DNA of 64,000 nt from Hippasteria phrygiana. Its lineage: Eukaryota; Echinodermata; Asteroidea; Valvatida; Goniasteridae. Positions within the stretch are counted from its first letter, which is position 1. Each line of letters opens with the position of its first letter. The translations under genes were made by a program, and so were the position numbers. Location: the NCBI GenBank assembly GCA_037893225.1, contig JAZGUH010000087.1:1302001-1366000 (forward strand), written 5' to 3'. Shown piece after piece: positions 52,791-64,000 of this stretch. The notes under the pieces were generated by a model. That model was not told the DNA's origin. It made no database searches and saw only the letters and a program-made list of their open reading frames with translations.

Positions 52791-55700
52791 ATGAAATATC
52801 AACCAAATTCAGTAATTTTGACATGTATGGCTAGCTTAGATCTGGCGCTACATTTTGCAATTATCGGCGGCTTCTTAGAGTTAACACTTGTGGAGAAAAT
52901 TCAAACCTCGCAATGTTTATTTTCTTTCCGGCCAACATCTGTGTACATGTTACCGTCTATTTATTGCTCCATGCCTGTCAAATTCCCTGGGGTATGGACT
53001 TGCTTTACTCATTCATAATTGCATGAAATATCAACCAAATGCAGTAATTTTGACTTGTATGTATAGCTTAGATCTGGCGCTACATGTTGCAATCATCGGC
53101 GGCTTCCCAGAGTTAAAACTTGTGGAGAAAATTCAAACCTCGCAATGTTTATTTTCTTTCCGGCCAACATCTGTGTGCATATTACCGTCTATTTATTGCT
53201 CCATGCATGTCAAATTCCCTGGGGTATGGACCTGCTTTATTCATTCATAATTGCATGAAATATCAACCAAATGCAGTATTTTTGACATGTATGGATAGCT
53301 TAGATCTGGCGCTACATGTTGCAATCATCGGCGGCTTCCTAGAGTTAAAGCTTGTGGAGAAAATTCAAACCTCGCAATGTTTATTTTCTTTCCGGCCAAC
53401 ATCTGTGTACATGTTACCGTCTATTTATTGCTCCATGCCTGTCAAATTCCCTGGGGTATGGACTTGCTTTACTCATTCATAATTGCATGAAATATCAACC
53501 AAATTCAGTAATTTTGACATGTATGGATAGCTTAGATCTGGCGCTACATGTTGCAATTATCGGCGGCTTCTTAGAGTTAACACTTGTGGAGAAAATTCAA
53601 ACCTCGCAATGTTTATTTTCTTTCCGGCCAACATCTGTGTACATGTTACCGTCTATTTATTGCTCCATGCCTGTCAAATTCCCTGGGGTATGGACTTGCT
53701 TTACTCATTCATAATTGCATGAAATATCAACCAAATTCAGTAATGTTGACATGTATGGCTAGCTTAGATCTGGCGCTACATTTTGCAATTATCGGCGGCT
53801 TCTTAGAGTTAACACTTGTGGAGAAAATTCAAACCTCGCAATGTTTATTTTCTTTCCGGCCAACATCTGTGTACATGTTACCGTCTATTTATTGCTCCAT
53901 GCCTGTCAAATTCCCTGGGGTATGGACTTGCTTTACTCATTCATAATTGCATGAAATATCAACCAAATGCAGTAATTTTGACTTGTATGTATAGCTTAGA
54001 TCTGGCGCTACATGTTGCAATCATCGGCGGCTTCCCAGAGTTAAAACTTGTGGAGAAAATTCAAACCTCGCAATGTTTATTTTCTTTCCGGCCAACATCT
54101 GTGTGCATATTACCGTCTATTTATTGCTCCATGCATGTCAAATTCCCTGGGGTATGGACCTGCTTTATTCATTCATAATTGCATGAAATATCAACCAAAT
54201 GCAGTATTTTTGACATGTATGGATAGCTTAGATCTGGCGCTACATGTTGCAATCATCGGCGGCTTCCTAGAGTTAAAGCTTGTGGAGAAAATTCAAACCT
54301 CGCAATGTTTATTTTCTTTCCGGCCAACATCTGTGTACATGTTACCGTCTATTTATTGCTCCATGCCTGTCAAATTCCCTGGGGTATGGACTTGCTTTAC
54401 TCATTCATAATTGCATGAAATATCAACCAAATTCAGTAATTTTGACATGTATGGATAGCTTAGATCTGGCGCTACATGTTGCAATTATCGGCGGCTTCTT
54501 AGAGTTAACACTTGTGGAGAAAATTCAAACCTCGCAATGTTTATTTTCTTTCCGGCCAACATCTGTGTACATGTTACCGTCTATTTATTGCTCCATGCCT
54601 GTCAAATTCCCTGGGGTATGGACTTGCTTTACTCATTCATAATTGCATGAAATATCAACCAAATGCAGTAATTTTGACATGTATGTATAGCTTAGATCTG
54701 GCGCTACATGTTGCAATCATCGGCGGCTTCCCAGAGTTAAAACTTGTGGAGAAAATTCAAACCTCGCAATGTTTATTTTCTTTCCGGCCAACATCTGTGT
54801 ACATGTTACCGTCTATTTATTGCTCCATGCATGTCAAATTCCCAGGGGTATGGACTTGCTTTATTCATTCATAATTGCATGAAATATCAACCAAATGCAG
54901 TATTTTTGACATGTATGGATAGCTTAGATCTGGCGCTACATGTTGCAATCATCGGCGGCTTCCTAGAGTTAAAACTTGTGGAGAAAATTCAAACCTCGCA
55001 ATGTTTATTTTCTTTCCGGCCAACATCTGTGTACATGTTACCGTCTATTTATTGCTCCATGCCTGTCAAATTCCCTGGGGTATGGACTTGCTTTACTCAT
55101 TCATAATTGCATGAAATATCAACCAAATTCAGTAATTTTGACATGTATGGATAGCTTAGATCTGGCGCTACATGTTGCAATTATCGGCGGCTTCTTAGAG
55201 TTAACACTTGTGGAGAAAATTCAAACCTCGCAATGTTTATTTTCTTTCCGGCCAACATCTGTGTACATGTTACCGTCTATTTATTGCTCCATGCCTGTCA
55301 AATTCCCTGGGGTATGGACTTGCTTTACTCATTCATAATTGCATGAAATATCAACCAAATTCAGTAATTTTGACATGTATGGCTAGCTTAGATCTGGCGC
55401 TACATTTTGCAATTATCGGCGGCTTCTTAGAGTTAACACTTGTGGAGAAAATTCAAACCTCGCAATGTTTATTTTCTTTCCGGCCAACATCTGTGTACAT
55501 GTTACCGTCTATTTATTGCTCCATGCCTGTCAAATTCCCTGGGGTATGGACTTGCTTTACTCATTCATAATTGCATGAAATATCAACCAAATGCAGTAAT
55601 TTTGACTTGTATGTATAGCTTAGATCTGGCGCTACATGTTGCAATCATCGGCGGCTTCCCAGAGTTAAAACTTGTGGAGAAAATTCAAACCTCGCAATGT

Positions 55701-56270
55701 TTATTTTCTTTCCGGCCAACATCTGTGTGCATATTACCGTCTATTTATTGCTCCATGCATGTCAAATTCCCTGGGGTATGGACCTGCTTTATTCATTCAT
55801 AATTGCATGAAATATCAACCAAATGCAGTATTTTTGACATGTATGGATAGCTTAGATCTGGCGCTACATGTTGCAATCATCGGCGGCTTCCTAGAGTTAA
55901 AGCTTGTGGAGAAAATTCAAACCTCGCAATGTTTATTTTCTTTCCGGCCAACATCTGTGTACATGTTACCGTCTATTTATTGCTCCATGCCTGTCAAATT
56001 CCCTGGGGTATGGACTTGCTTTACTCATTCATAATTGCATGAAATATCAACCAAATTCAGTAATTTTGACATGTATGGATAGCTTAGATCTGGCGCTACA
56101 TGTTGCAATTATCGGCGGCTTCTTAGAGTTAACACTTGTGGAGAAAATTCAAACCTCGCAATGTTTATTTTCTTTCCGGCCAACATCTGTGTACATGTTA
56201 CCGTCTATTTATTGCTCCATGCCTGTCAAATTCCCTGGGGTATGGACTTGCTTTACTCATTCATAATTGC
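52791..56270. repeat. 4-monomer and 7-monomer units marked by CATTTTG
   Basis: Units start with an Ed monomer carrying G to T in CATGTTG (52854, 53782, 55406) followed by a D/B chimera with GACTTG (53055, 53983, 55607) and T218. The first unit is Ed-D/B-C-F (52791-53718, 928 bp), the second Ed-D/B-C-F-B-C-F (53719-55342, 1624 bp), the third Ed-D/B-C-F then B-C (from 55343). The second Ed has a private T to G at 53745. The D/B chimera also carries the CCTGC mark first seen in the B monomer at 45112, so its right end derives from that lineage. Confidence 0.88.
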
Positions 56271-58822
56271 ATGAAATATCAACCAAATGCAGTAATTTTG
56301 ACATGTATGTATAGCTTAGATCTGGCGCTACATGTTGCAATCATCGGCGGCTTCCCAGAGTTAAAACTTGTGGAGAAAATTCAAACCTCGCAATGTTTAT
56401 TTTCTTTCCGGCCAACATCTGTGTACATGTTACCGTCTATTTATTGCTCCATGCATGTCAAATTCCCAGGGGTATGGACTTGCTTTATTCATTCATAATT
56501 GCATGAAATATCAACCAAATGCAGTATTTTTGACATGTATGGATAGCTTAGATCTGGCGCTACATGTTGCAATCATCGGCGGCTTCCTAGAGTTAAAACT
56601 TGTGGAGAAAATTCAAACCTCGCAATGTTTATTTTCTTTCCGGCCAACATCTGTGTACATGTTACCGTCTATTTATTGCTCCATGCCTGTCAAATTCCCT
56701 GGGGTATGGACTTGCTTTACTCATTCATAATTGCATGAAATATCAACCAAATGCAGTAATTTTGACATGTATGTATAGCTTAGATCTGGCGCTACATGTT
56801 GCAATCATCGGCGGCTTCCCAGAGTTAAAACTTGTGGAGAAAATTCAAACCTCGCAATGTTTATTTTCTTTCCGGCCAACATCTGTGTGCATATTACCGT
56901 CTATTTATTGCTCCATGCATGTCAAATTCCCTGGGGTATGGACTTGCTTTACTCATTCATAATTGCATGAAATATCAACCAAATTCAGTAATTTTGACAT
57001 GTATGGATAGCTTAGATCTGGCGCTACATGTTGCAATTATCGGCGGCTTCTTAGAGTTAACACTTGTGGAGAAAATTCAAACCTCGCAATGTTTATTTTC
57101 TTTCCGGCCAACATCTGTGTACATGTTACCGTCTATTTATTGCTTCATGCCTGTCAAATTCCCTGGGGTATGGACTTGCTTTACTCATTCATAATTGCAT
57201 GAAATATCAACCAAATTCAGTAATTTTGACATGTATGGCTAGCTTAGGTCTGGCGCTACATGTTGCAATTATCGGCGGCTTCTTAGAGTTAACACTTGTG
57301 GAGAAAATTCAAACCTCGCAATGTTTATTTTCTTTCCGGCCAACATCTGTGTACATGTTACCGTCTATTTATTGCTCCATGCCTGTCAAATTCCCTGTGG
57401 TATGGACTTGCTTTACTCATTCATAATTGCATGAAATATCAACCAAATGCAGTAATTTTGACATGTATGTATAGCTTAGATCTGGCGCTACATGTTGCAA
57501 TCATCGGCGGCTTCCCAGAGTTAAAACTTGTGGAGAAAATTCAAACCTCGCAATGTTTATTTTCTTTCCGGCCAACATCTGTGTGCATATTACCGTCTAT
57601 TTATTGCTCCATGCATGTCAAATTCCCTGGGGTATGGACTTGCTTTACTCATTCATAATTGCATGAAATATCAACCAAATTCAGTAATTTTGACATGTAT
57701 GGATAGCTTAGATCTGGCGCTACATGTTGCAATTATCGGCGGCTTCTTAGAGTTAACACTTGTGGAGAAAATTCAAACCTCGCAATGTTTATTTTCTTTC
57801 CGGCCAACATCTGTGTACATGTTACCGTCTATTTATTGCTTCATGCTTGTCAAATTCCCTGGGGTATGGACTTGCTTTACTCATTCATAATTGCATGAAA
57901 TATCAACCAAATGCAGTAATTTTGACATGTATGTATAGCTTAGATCTGGCGCTACATGTTGCAATCATCGGCGGCTTCCCAGAGTTAAAACTTGTGGAGA
58001 AAATTCAAACCTCGCAATGTTTATTTTCTTTCCGGCCAACATCTGTGTACATGTTACCGTCTATTTATTGCTCCATGCATGTCAAATTCCCAGGGGTATG
58101 GACTTGCTTTATTCATTCATAATTGCATGAAATATCAACCAAATGCAGTATTTTTGACATGTATGGATAGCTTAGATCTGGCGCTACATGTTGCAATCAT
58201 CGGCGGCTTCCTAGAGTTAAAGCTTGTGGAGAAAATTCAAACCTCGCAATGTTTATTTTCTTTCCGGCCAACATCTGTGTACATGTTACCGTCTATTTAT
58301 TGCTCCATGCCTGTCAAATTCCCTGGGGTATGGACTTGCTTTACTCATTCATAATTGCATGAAATATCAACCAAATGCAGTAATTTTGACATGTATGTAT
58401 AGCTTAGATCTGGCGCTACATGTTGCAATCATCGGCGGCTTCCCAGAGTTAAAACTTGTGGAGAAAATTCAAACCTCGCAATGTTTATTTTCTTTCCGGC
58501 CAACATCTGTGTGCATATTACCGTCTATTTATTGCTCCATGCATGTCAAATTCCCTGGGGTATGGACTTGCTTTACTCATTCATAATTGCATGAAATATC
58601 AACCAAATTCAGTAATTTTGACATGTATGGATAGCTTAGATCTGGCGCTACATGTTGCAATTATCGGCGGCTTCTTAGAGTTAACACTTGTGGAGAAAAT
58701 TCAAACCTCGCAATGTTTATTTTCTTTCCGGCCAACATCTGTGTACATGTTACCGTCTATTTATTGCTTCATGCCTGTCAAATTCCCTGGGGTATGGACT
58801 TGCTTTACTCATTCATAATTGC
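56271..58822. repeat. 11-monomer block duplicated 7656 bp away, copy 2
   Basis: Partner of 48615-51166, same order B, C, D, Ap, E, D, A, B, C, D, Ap and the shared T200 at 57398. It diverges on both sides: F precedes it here while A precedes copy 1, and a D with private marks follows it here. Between the copies lie exactly 33 monomer lengths from start to start. Confidence 0.88.
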
Positions 58823-59518
58823 ATGAAATATCAACCAAATGCAGTAATTTTGACATGTATGTATAGCTTAGATCTGGCGCTACATGTTGCAATCATCGGC
58901 GGCTTCCCAGAGTTAAAACTTGTGGAGAAAATTCAAACCTCGCAATGTTTATTTTCTTTCCGGCCAACATCTGTGTGCATATTACGGTCTATTTATTGCT
59001 CCATGCATGTCAAATTCCTTGGGGTATGGACTTGCTTTACTCATTCATAATTGCATGAAATATCAACCAAATTCAGTAATTTTGACATGTATGGATAGCT
59101 TAGATCTGGCGCTACATGTTGCAATTATCGGCGGCTTCTTAGAGTTAACACTTGTGGAGAAAATTCAAACCTCGCAATGTTTATTTTCTTTCCGGCCAAC
59201 ATCTGTGTACATGTTACCGTCTATTTATTGCTTCATGCTTGTCAAATTCCCTGGGGTATGGACTTGCTTTACTCATTCATAATTGCATGAAATATCAACC
59301 AAATGCAGTAATTTTGACATGTATGTATAGCTTAGATCTGGCGCTACATGTTGCAATCATCGGCGGCTTCCCAGAGTTAAAACTTGTGGAGAAAATTCAA
59401 ACCTCGCAATGTTTATTTTCTTTCCGGCCAACATCTGTGTACATGTTACCGTCTATTTATTGCTCCATGCATGTCAAATTCCCAGGGGTATGGACTTGCT
59501 TTATTCATTCATAATTGC

Positions 59519-59750
59519 ATGAAATATCAACCAAATGCAGTAATTTTGACATGTATGTATAGCTTAGATCTGGCGCTACATGTTGCAATCATCGGCGGCT
59601 TCCCAGAGTTAAAACTTGTGGAGAAAATTCAAACCTCGCAATGTTTATTTTCTTTCCGGCCAACATCTGTGTACATGTTACCGTCTATTTATTGCTCCAT
59701 GCATGTCAAATTCCCAGGGGTATGGACTTGCTTTATTCATTCATAATTGC
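59519..59750. repeat. Single-monomer tandem duplication of type B
   Basis: Two adjacent B monomers (59287-59518 and 59519-59750) show the same alleles, including A198 and T218. B is otherwise always followed by a different type in this region, so this is a one-monomer gain by slippage or unequal exchange. Confidence 0.85.
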
Positions 59751-61142
59751 ATGAAATATCAACCAAATGCAGTATTTTTGACATGTATGGATAGCTTAGA
59801 TCTGGCGCTACATGTTGCAATCATCGGCGGCTTCCTAGAGTTAAAGCTTGTGGAGAAAATTCAAACCTCGCAATGTTTATTTTCTTTCCGGCCAACATCT
59901 GTGTACATGTTACCGTCTATTTATTGCTCCATGCCTGTCAAATTCCCTGGGGTATGGACTTGCTTTACTCATTCATAATTGCATGAAATATCAACCAAAT
60001 GCAGTAATTTTGACATGTATGTATAGCTTAGATCTGGCGCTACATGTTGCAATCATCGGCGGCTTCCCAGAGTTAAAACTTGTGGAGAAAATTCAAACCT
60101 CGCAATGTTTATTTTCTTTCCGGCCAACATCTGTGTGCATATTACCGTCTATTTATTGCTCCATGCATGTCAAATTCCCTGGGGTATGGACTTGCTTTAC
60201 TCATTCATAATTGCATGAAATATCAACCAAATTCAGTAATTTTGACATGTATGGATAGCTTAGATCTGGCGCTACATGTTGCAATTATCGGCGGCTTCTT
60301 AGAGTTAACACTTGTGGAGAAAATTCAAACCTCGCAATGTTTATTTTCTTTCCGGCCAACATCTGTGTACATGTTACCGTCTATTTATTGCTTCATGCCT
60401 GTCAAATTCCCTGGGGTATGGACTTGCTTTACTCATTCATAATTGCATGAAATATCAACCAAATGCAGTAATTTTGACATGTATGTATAGCTTAGATCTG
60501 GCGCTACATGTTGCAATCATCGGCGGCTTCCCAGAGTTAAAACTTGTGGAGAAAATTCAAACCTCGCAATGTTTATTTTCTTTCCGGCCAACATCTGTGT
60601 GCATATTACGGTCTATTTATTGCTCCATGCATGTCAAATTCCTTGGGGTATGGACTTGCTTTACTCATTCATAATTGCATGAAATATCAACCAAATTCAG
60701 TAATTTTGACATGTATGGATAGCTTAGATCTGGCGCTACATGTTGCAATTATCGGCGGCTTCTTAGAGTTAACACTTGTGGAGAAAATTCAAACCTCGCA
60801 ATGTTTATTTTCTTTCCGGCCAACATCTGTGTACATGTTACCGTCTATTTATTGCTTCATGCTTGTCAAATTCCCTGGGGTATGGACTTGCTTTACTCAT
60901 TCATAATTGCATGAAATATCAACCAAATGCAGTAATTTTGACATGTATGTATAGCTTAGATCTGGCGCTACATGTTGCAATCATCGGCGGCTTCCCAGAG
61001 TTAAAACTTGTGGAGAAAATTCAAACCTCGCAATGTTTATTTTCTTTCCGGCCAACATCTGTGTACATGTTACCGTCTATTTATTGCTCCATGCATGTCA
61101 AATTCCCAGGGGTATGGACTTGCTTTATTCATTCATAATTGC

Positions 61143-61374
61143 ATGAAATATCAACCAAATGCAGTATTTTTGACATGTATGGATAGCTTAGATCTGGCGC
61201 TACATGTTGCAATCATCGGCGGCTTCCTAGAGTTAAAGCTTGTGGAGAAAATTCAAACCTCGCAATGTTTATTTTCTTTCCGGCCAACATCTGTGTACAT
61301 GTTACCGTCTATTTATTGCTCCATGCCTGTCAAATTCCCTGTGGTATGGACTTGCTTTACTCATTCATAATTGC
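61143..61374. repeat. C/E chimeric monomer with rare T200
   Basis: Left part is C type (T25, G40, T86, G96 at 61238); the right end carries T200 at 61342, seen otherwise only in the E monomers at 49742 and 57398. The run after it (D, A, B, C, D, Ap, marked D) matches the run after 57426 at an offset of 3944 bp, 17 monomers. The join lies within 61238-61342, mostly in the invariant core. Confidence 0.82.
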
Positions 61375-64000
61375 ATGAAATATCAACCAAATGCAGTAAT
61401 TTTGACATGTATGTATAGCTTAGATCTGGCGCTACATGTTGCAATCATCGGCGGCTTCCCAGAGTTAAAACTTGTGGAGAAAATTCAAACCTCGCAATGT
61501 TTATTTTCTTTCCGGCCAACATCTGTGTGCATATTACCGTCTATTTATTGCTCCATGCATGTCAAATTCCCTGGGGTATGGACTTGCTTTACTCATTCAT
61601 AATTGCATGAAATATCAACCAAATTCAGTAATTTTGACATGTATGGATAGCTTAGATCTGGCGCTACATGTTGCAATTATCGGCGGCTTCTTAGAGTTAA
61701 CACTTGTGGAGAAAATTCAAACCTCGCAATGTTTATTTTCTTTCCGGCCAACATCTGTGTACATGTTACCGTCTATTTATTGCTTCATGCTTGTCAAATT
61801 CCCTGGGGTATGGACTTGCTTTACTCATTCATAATTGCATGAAATATCAACCAAATGCAGTAATTTTGACATGTATGTATAGCTTAGATCTGGCGCTACA
61901 TGTTGCAATCATCGGCGGCTTCCCAGAGTTAAAACTTGTGGAGAAAATTCAAACCTCGCAATGTTTATTTTCTTTCCGGCCAACATCTGTGTACATGTTA
62001 CCGTCTATTTATTGCTCCATGCATGTCAAATTCCCAGGGGTATGGACTTGCTTTATTCATTCATAATTGCATGAAATATCAACCAAATGCAGTATTTTTG
62101 ACATGTATGGATAGCTTAGATCTGGCGCTACATGTTGCAATCATCGGCGGCTTCCTAGAGTTAAAGCTTGTGGAGAAAATTCAAACCTCGCAATGTTTAT
62201 TTTCTTTCCGGCCAACATCTGTGTACATGTTACCGTCTATTTATTGCTCCATGCCTGTCAAATTCCCTGGGGTATGGACTTGCTTTACTCATTCATAATT
62301 GCATGAAATATCAACCAAATGCAGTAATTTTGACATGTATGTATAGCTTAGATCTGGCGCTACATGTTGCAATCATCGGCGGCTTCCCAGAGTTAAAACT
62401 TGTGGAGAAAATTCAAACCTCGCAATGTTTATTTTCTTTCCGGCCAACATCTGTGTGCATATTACCGTCTATTTATTGCTCCATGCATGTCAAATTCCCT
62501 GGGGTATGGACTTGCTTTACTCATTCATAATTGCATGAAATATCAACCAAATTCAGTAATTTTGACATGTATGGATAGCTTAGATCTGGCGCTACATGTT
62601 GCAATTATCGGCGGCTTCTTAGAGTTAACACTTGTGGAGAAAATTCAAACCTCGCAATGTTTATTTTCTTTCCGGCCAACATCTGTGTACATGTTACCGT
62701 CTATTTATTGCTTCATGCCTGTCAAATTCCCTGGGGTATGGACTTGCTTTACTCATTCATAATTGCATGAAATATCAACCAAATGCAGTAATTTTGACAT
62801 GTATGTATAGCTTAGATCTGGCGCTACATGTTGCAATCATCGGCGGCTTCCCAGAGTTAAAACTTGTGGAGAAAATTCAAACCTCGCAATGTTTATTTTC
62901 TTTCCGGCCAACATCTGTGTGCATATTACGGTCTATTTATTGCTCCATGCATGTCAAATTCCTTGGGGTATGGACTTGCTTTACTCATTCATAATTGCAT
63001 GAAATATCAACCAAATTCAGTAATTTTGACATGTATGGATAGCTTAGATCTGGCGCTACATGTTGCAATTATCGGCGGCTTCTTAGAGTTAACACTTGTG
63101 GAGAAAATTCAAACCTCGCAATGTTTATTTTCTTTCCGGCCAACATCTGTGTACATGTTACCGTCTATTTATTGCTTCATGCTTGTCAAATTCCCTGGGG
63201 TATGGACTTGCTTTACTCATTCATAATTGCATGAAATATCAACCAAATGCAGTAATTTTGACATGTATGTATAGCTTAGATCTGGCGCTACATGTTGCAA
63301 TCATCGGCGGCTTCCCAGAGTTAAAACTTGTGGAGAAAATTCAAACCTCGCAATGTTTATTTTCTTTCCGGCCAACATCTGTGTACATGTTACCGTCTAT
63401 TTATTGCTCCATGCATGTCAAATTCCCAGGGGTATGGACTTGCTTTATTCATTCATAATTGCATGAAATATCAACCAAATGCAGTATTTTTGACATGTAT
63501 GGATAGCTTAGATCTGGCGCTACATGTTGCAATCATCGGCGGCTTCCTAGAGTTAAAGCTTGTGGAGAAAATTCAAACCTCGCAATGTTTATTTTCTTTC
63601 CGGCCAACATCTGTGTACATGTTACCGTCTATTTATTGCTCCATGCCTGTCAAATTCCCTGGGGTATGGACTTGCTTTACTCATTCATAATTGCATGAAA
63701 TATCAACCAAATGCAGTAATTTTGACATGTATGTATAGCTTAGATCTGGCGCTACATGTTGCAATCATCGGCGGCTTCCCAGAGTTAAAACTTGTGGAGA
63801 AAATTCAAACCTCGCAATGTTTATTTTCTTTCCGGCCAACATCTGTGTGCATATTACCGTCTATTTATTGCTCCATGCATGTCAAATTCCCTGGGGTATG
63901 GACTTGCTTTACTCATTCATAATTGCATGAAATATCAACCAAATTCAGTAATTTTGACATGTATGGATAGCTTAGATCTGGCGCTACATGTTGCAATTAT

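Larger units (their letters stand above)
1..64000. repeat. Satellite DNA array, 232-bp monomer, about 276 copies
   Basis: The same 232-bp unit recurs head to tail in one orientation over the whole window: 275 full copies plus two edge fragments. 275 x 232 minus four single-base deletions equals the 63,796 bp between 131 and 63926, so every other monomer keeps exact length. Typical types differ at only a few positions (A versus D at about ten of 232). No interspersed element or spacer is present. Long, homogeneous, gene-free arrays are known from eukaryotic centromeric and other heterochromatin; they are maintained by unequal crossover and gene conversion. The family is not one I recognise, and I see no CENP-B-box-like match in the monomer. 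Ribosomal spacer subrepeats are an alternative but would rarely run 64 kb unbroken. Satellite status is near certain; chromosomal location is unknown. Confidence 0.98.
58823..64000. repeat. 6-monomer higher-order family, three variable-length units
   Basis: Each unit starts with a D monomer carrying CGGTCT and CCTTGGGG marks (58986/59019, 60610/60643, 62930/62963). Unit 1 is D-A-B-B-C-D-Ap (58823-60446, 1624 bp), unit 2 D-A-B-C-D-A-B-C-D-Ap (60447-62766, 2320 bp), unit 3 D-A-B-C-D and a partial A/Ap to the window edge. The base form is D-A-B-C-D-Ap (1392 bp); unit 1 has one extra B and unit 2 an inserted D-A-B-C run. The array continues past 64000. Confidence 0.88.

Noticed and set aside
131..63922. 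Hundreds of overlapping 75- to 120-residue open frames on the plus strand
   Set aside because: They are by-products of the repeat. 232 leaves a remainder of one on division by three, so the frame shifts each monomer and every frame ends after about 1.5 units. Most of the 120-residue frames start at TTG, no ribosome-binding or intron signals stand out, and a single-base deletion in four copies is tolerated. Cysteine-rich look and similarity between copies come from the DNA repeat, not from protein selection.
1..64000. CRISPR array
   Set aside because: Period of 232 bp with no short-repeat/unique-spacer pattern; the whole unit repeats and there are no cas-like genes.
1..64000. Tandem protein-coding gene family or a long repeat protein
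   Set aside because: No frame stays open across units because unit length is not a multiple of three, and stops recur in all frames.
1..64000. CENP-B box or other known centromere motif
   Set aside because: I looked for the TTCG...A..CGGG pattern on both strands of the monomer and found no convincing match. A centromere role cannot be supported from sequence alone.
1..64000. Ribosomal DNA spacer subrepeats
   Set aside because: No rRNA sequence or spacer landmark occurs in 64 kb, and such subrepeat runs are normally only a few kilobases long.
1..64000. Pol III promoter or tRNA-derived SINE in the monomer
   Set aside because: No GGTTCGA-type B box with a proper A box was seen, and copies are tandem without poly-A tails or target-site duplications.

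Overview
The window is a single uninterrupted tandem satellite DNA array. A 232-bp monomer (about 39% G+C) repeats head to tail in one orientation from the first base to the last. There are 275 complete monomers (131-63926), a partial one at the left edge (1-130) and a partial one at the right edge (63927-64000). No unique sequence, transposon insertion, inversion, RNA gene, CRISPR array or credible protein gene interrupts it. Homogeneous megasatellites of this kind are typical of eukaryotic heterochromatin, such as centromeres, pericentromeres, subtelomeres, or B or sex chromosomes. I do not recognise the monomer, so I do not name a species or clade. The centromere is a possibility, not a conclusion.

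Monomer coordinates used throughout start at the ATGAAATATC motif (first complete copy at 131). Copies differ at about 19 recurrent diagnostic positions: 19, 25, 39, 40, 41, 50, 72, 80, 85, 86, 95, 96, 155, 159, 179, 185, 198, 200 and 218. They fall into a small set of types. D: G19 T40 C72 C85 C86 G155 A159 A185. B: like D but A155 G159 A198 T218; Bp is B with C185 T198 C218; Bf has T179 T185. C: G19 T25 G40 C72 T86 C185; Ch has A185; Cp has C86; CE has A200. A: T19 G40 T72 T85 T86 C95 T179 T185; Ap has C185; Ah has A185. F: like A but C179 C185. V: A or F type with T80 (VFP has T179, VSP has C179). J: F with A39. E: F with C41 G50; Ed has C41 only. Y: like D but A155 and T218.

Layout by monomer order. 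1-5930: irregular A/B/C/D mosaic. 5931-11034: a 12-monomer (2784-bp) higher-order repeat, almost two copies. 8251-19384: a 24-monomer segmental duplication, second copy one monomer shorter. 19385-28432: 5-, 6- and 7-monomer units, including three successive 1624-bp 7-mers. 28201-38638: 15-monomer units (3479 bp), derivatives of one 16-monomer order. 38639-43278: transition zone rich in chimeric monomers. 43279-48567: a near-perfect 2784-bp tandem duplication with a mappable recombination junction. 48568-58822: an 11-monomer block duplicated 7656 bp apart, with 4-mer and 7-mer units between the copies. 58823-64000: a 6-monomer family in 7-, 10- and 6-unit versions.

There is no gene network to describe. 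The content of interest is the array's evolutionary record: nested higher-order repeats of variable length, chimeric monomers marking crossover or conversion points, a single-base deletion that traces four related copies, and a 56-bp monomer segment almost free of variation. All type calls and counts were made by eye from the sequence and should be recomputed by alignment.
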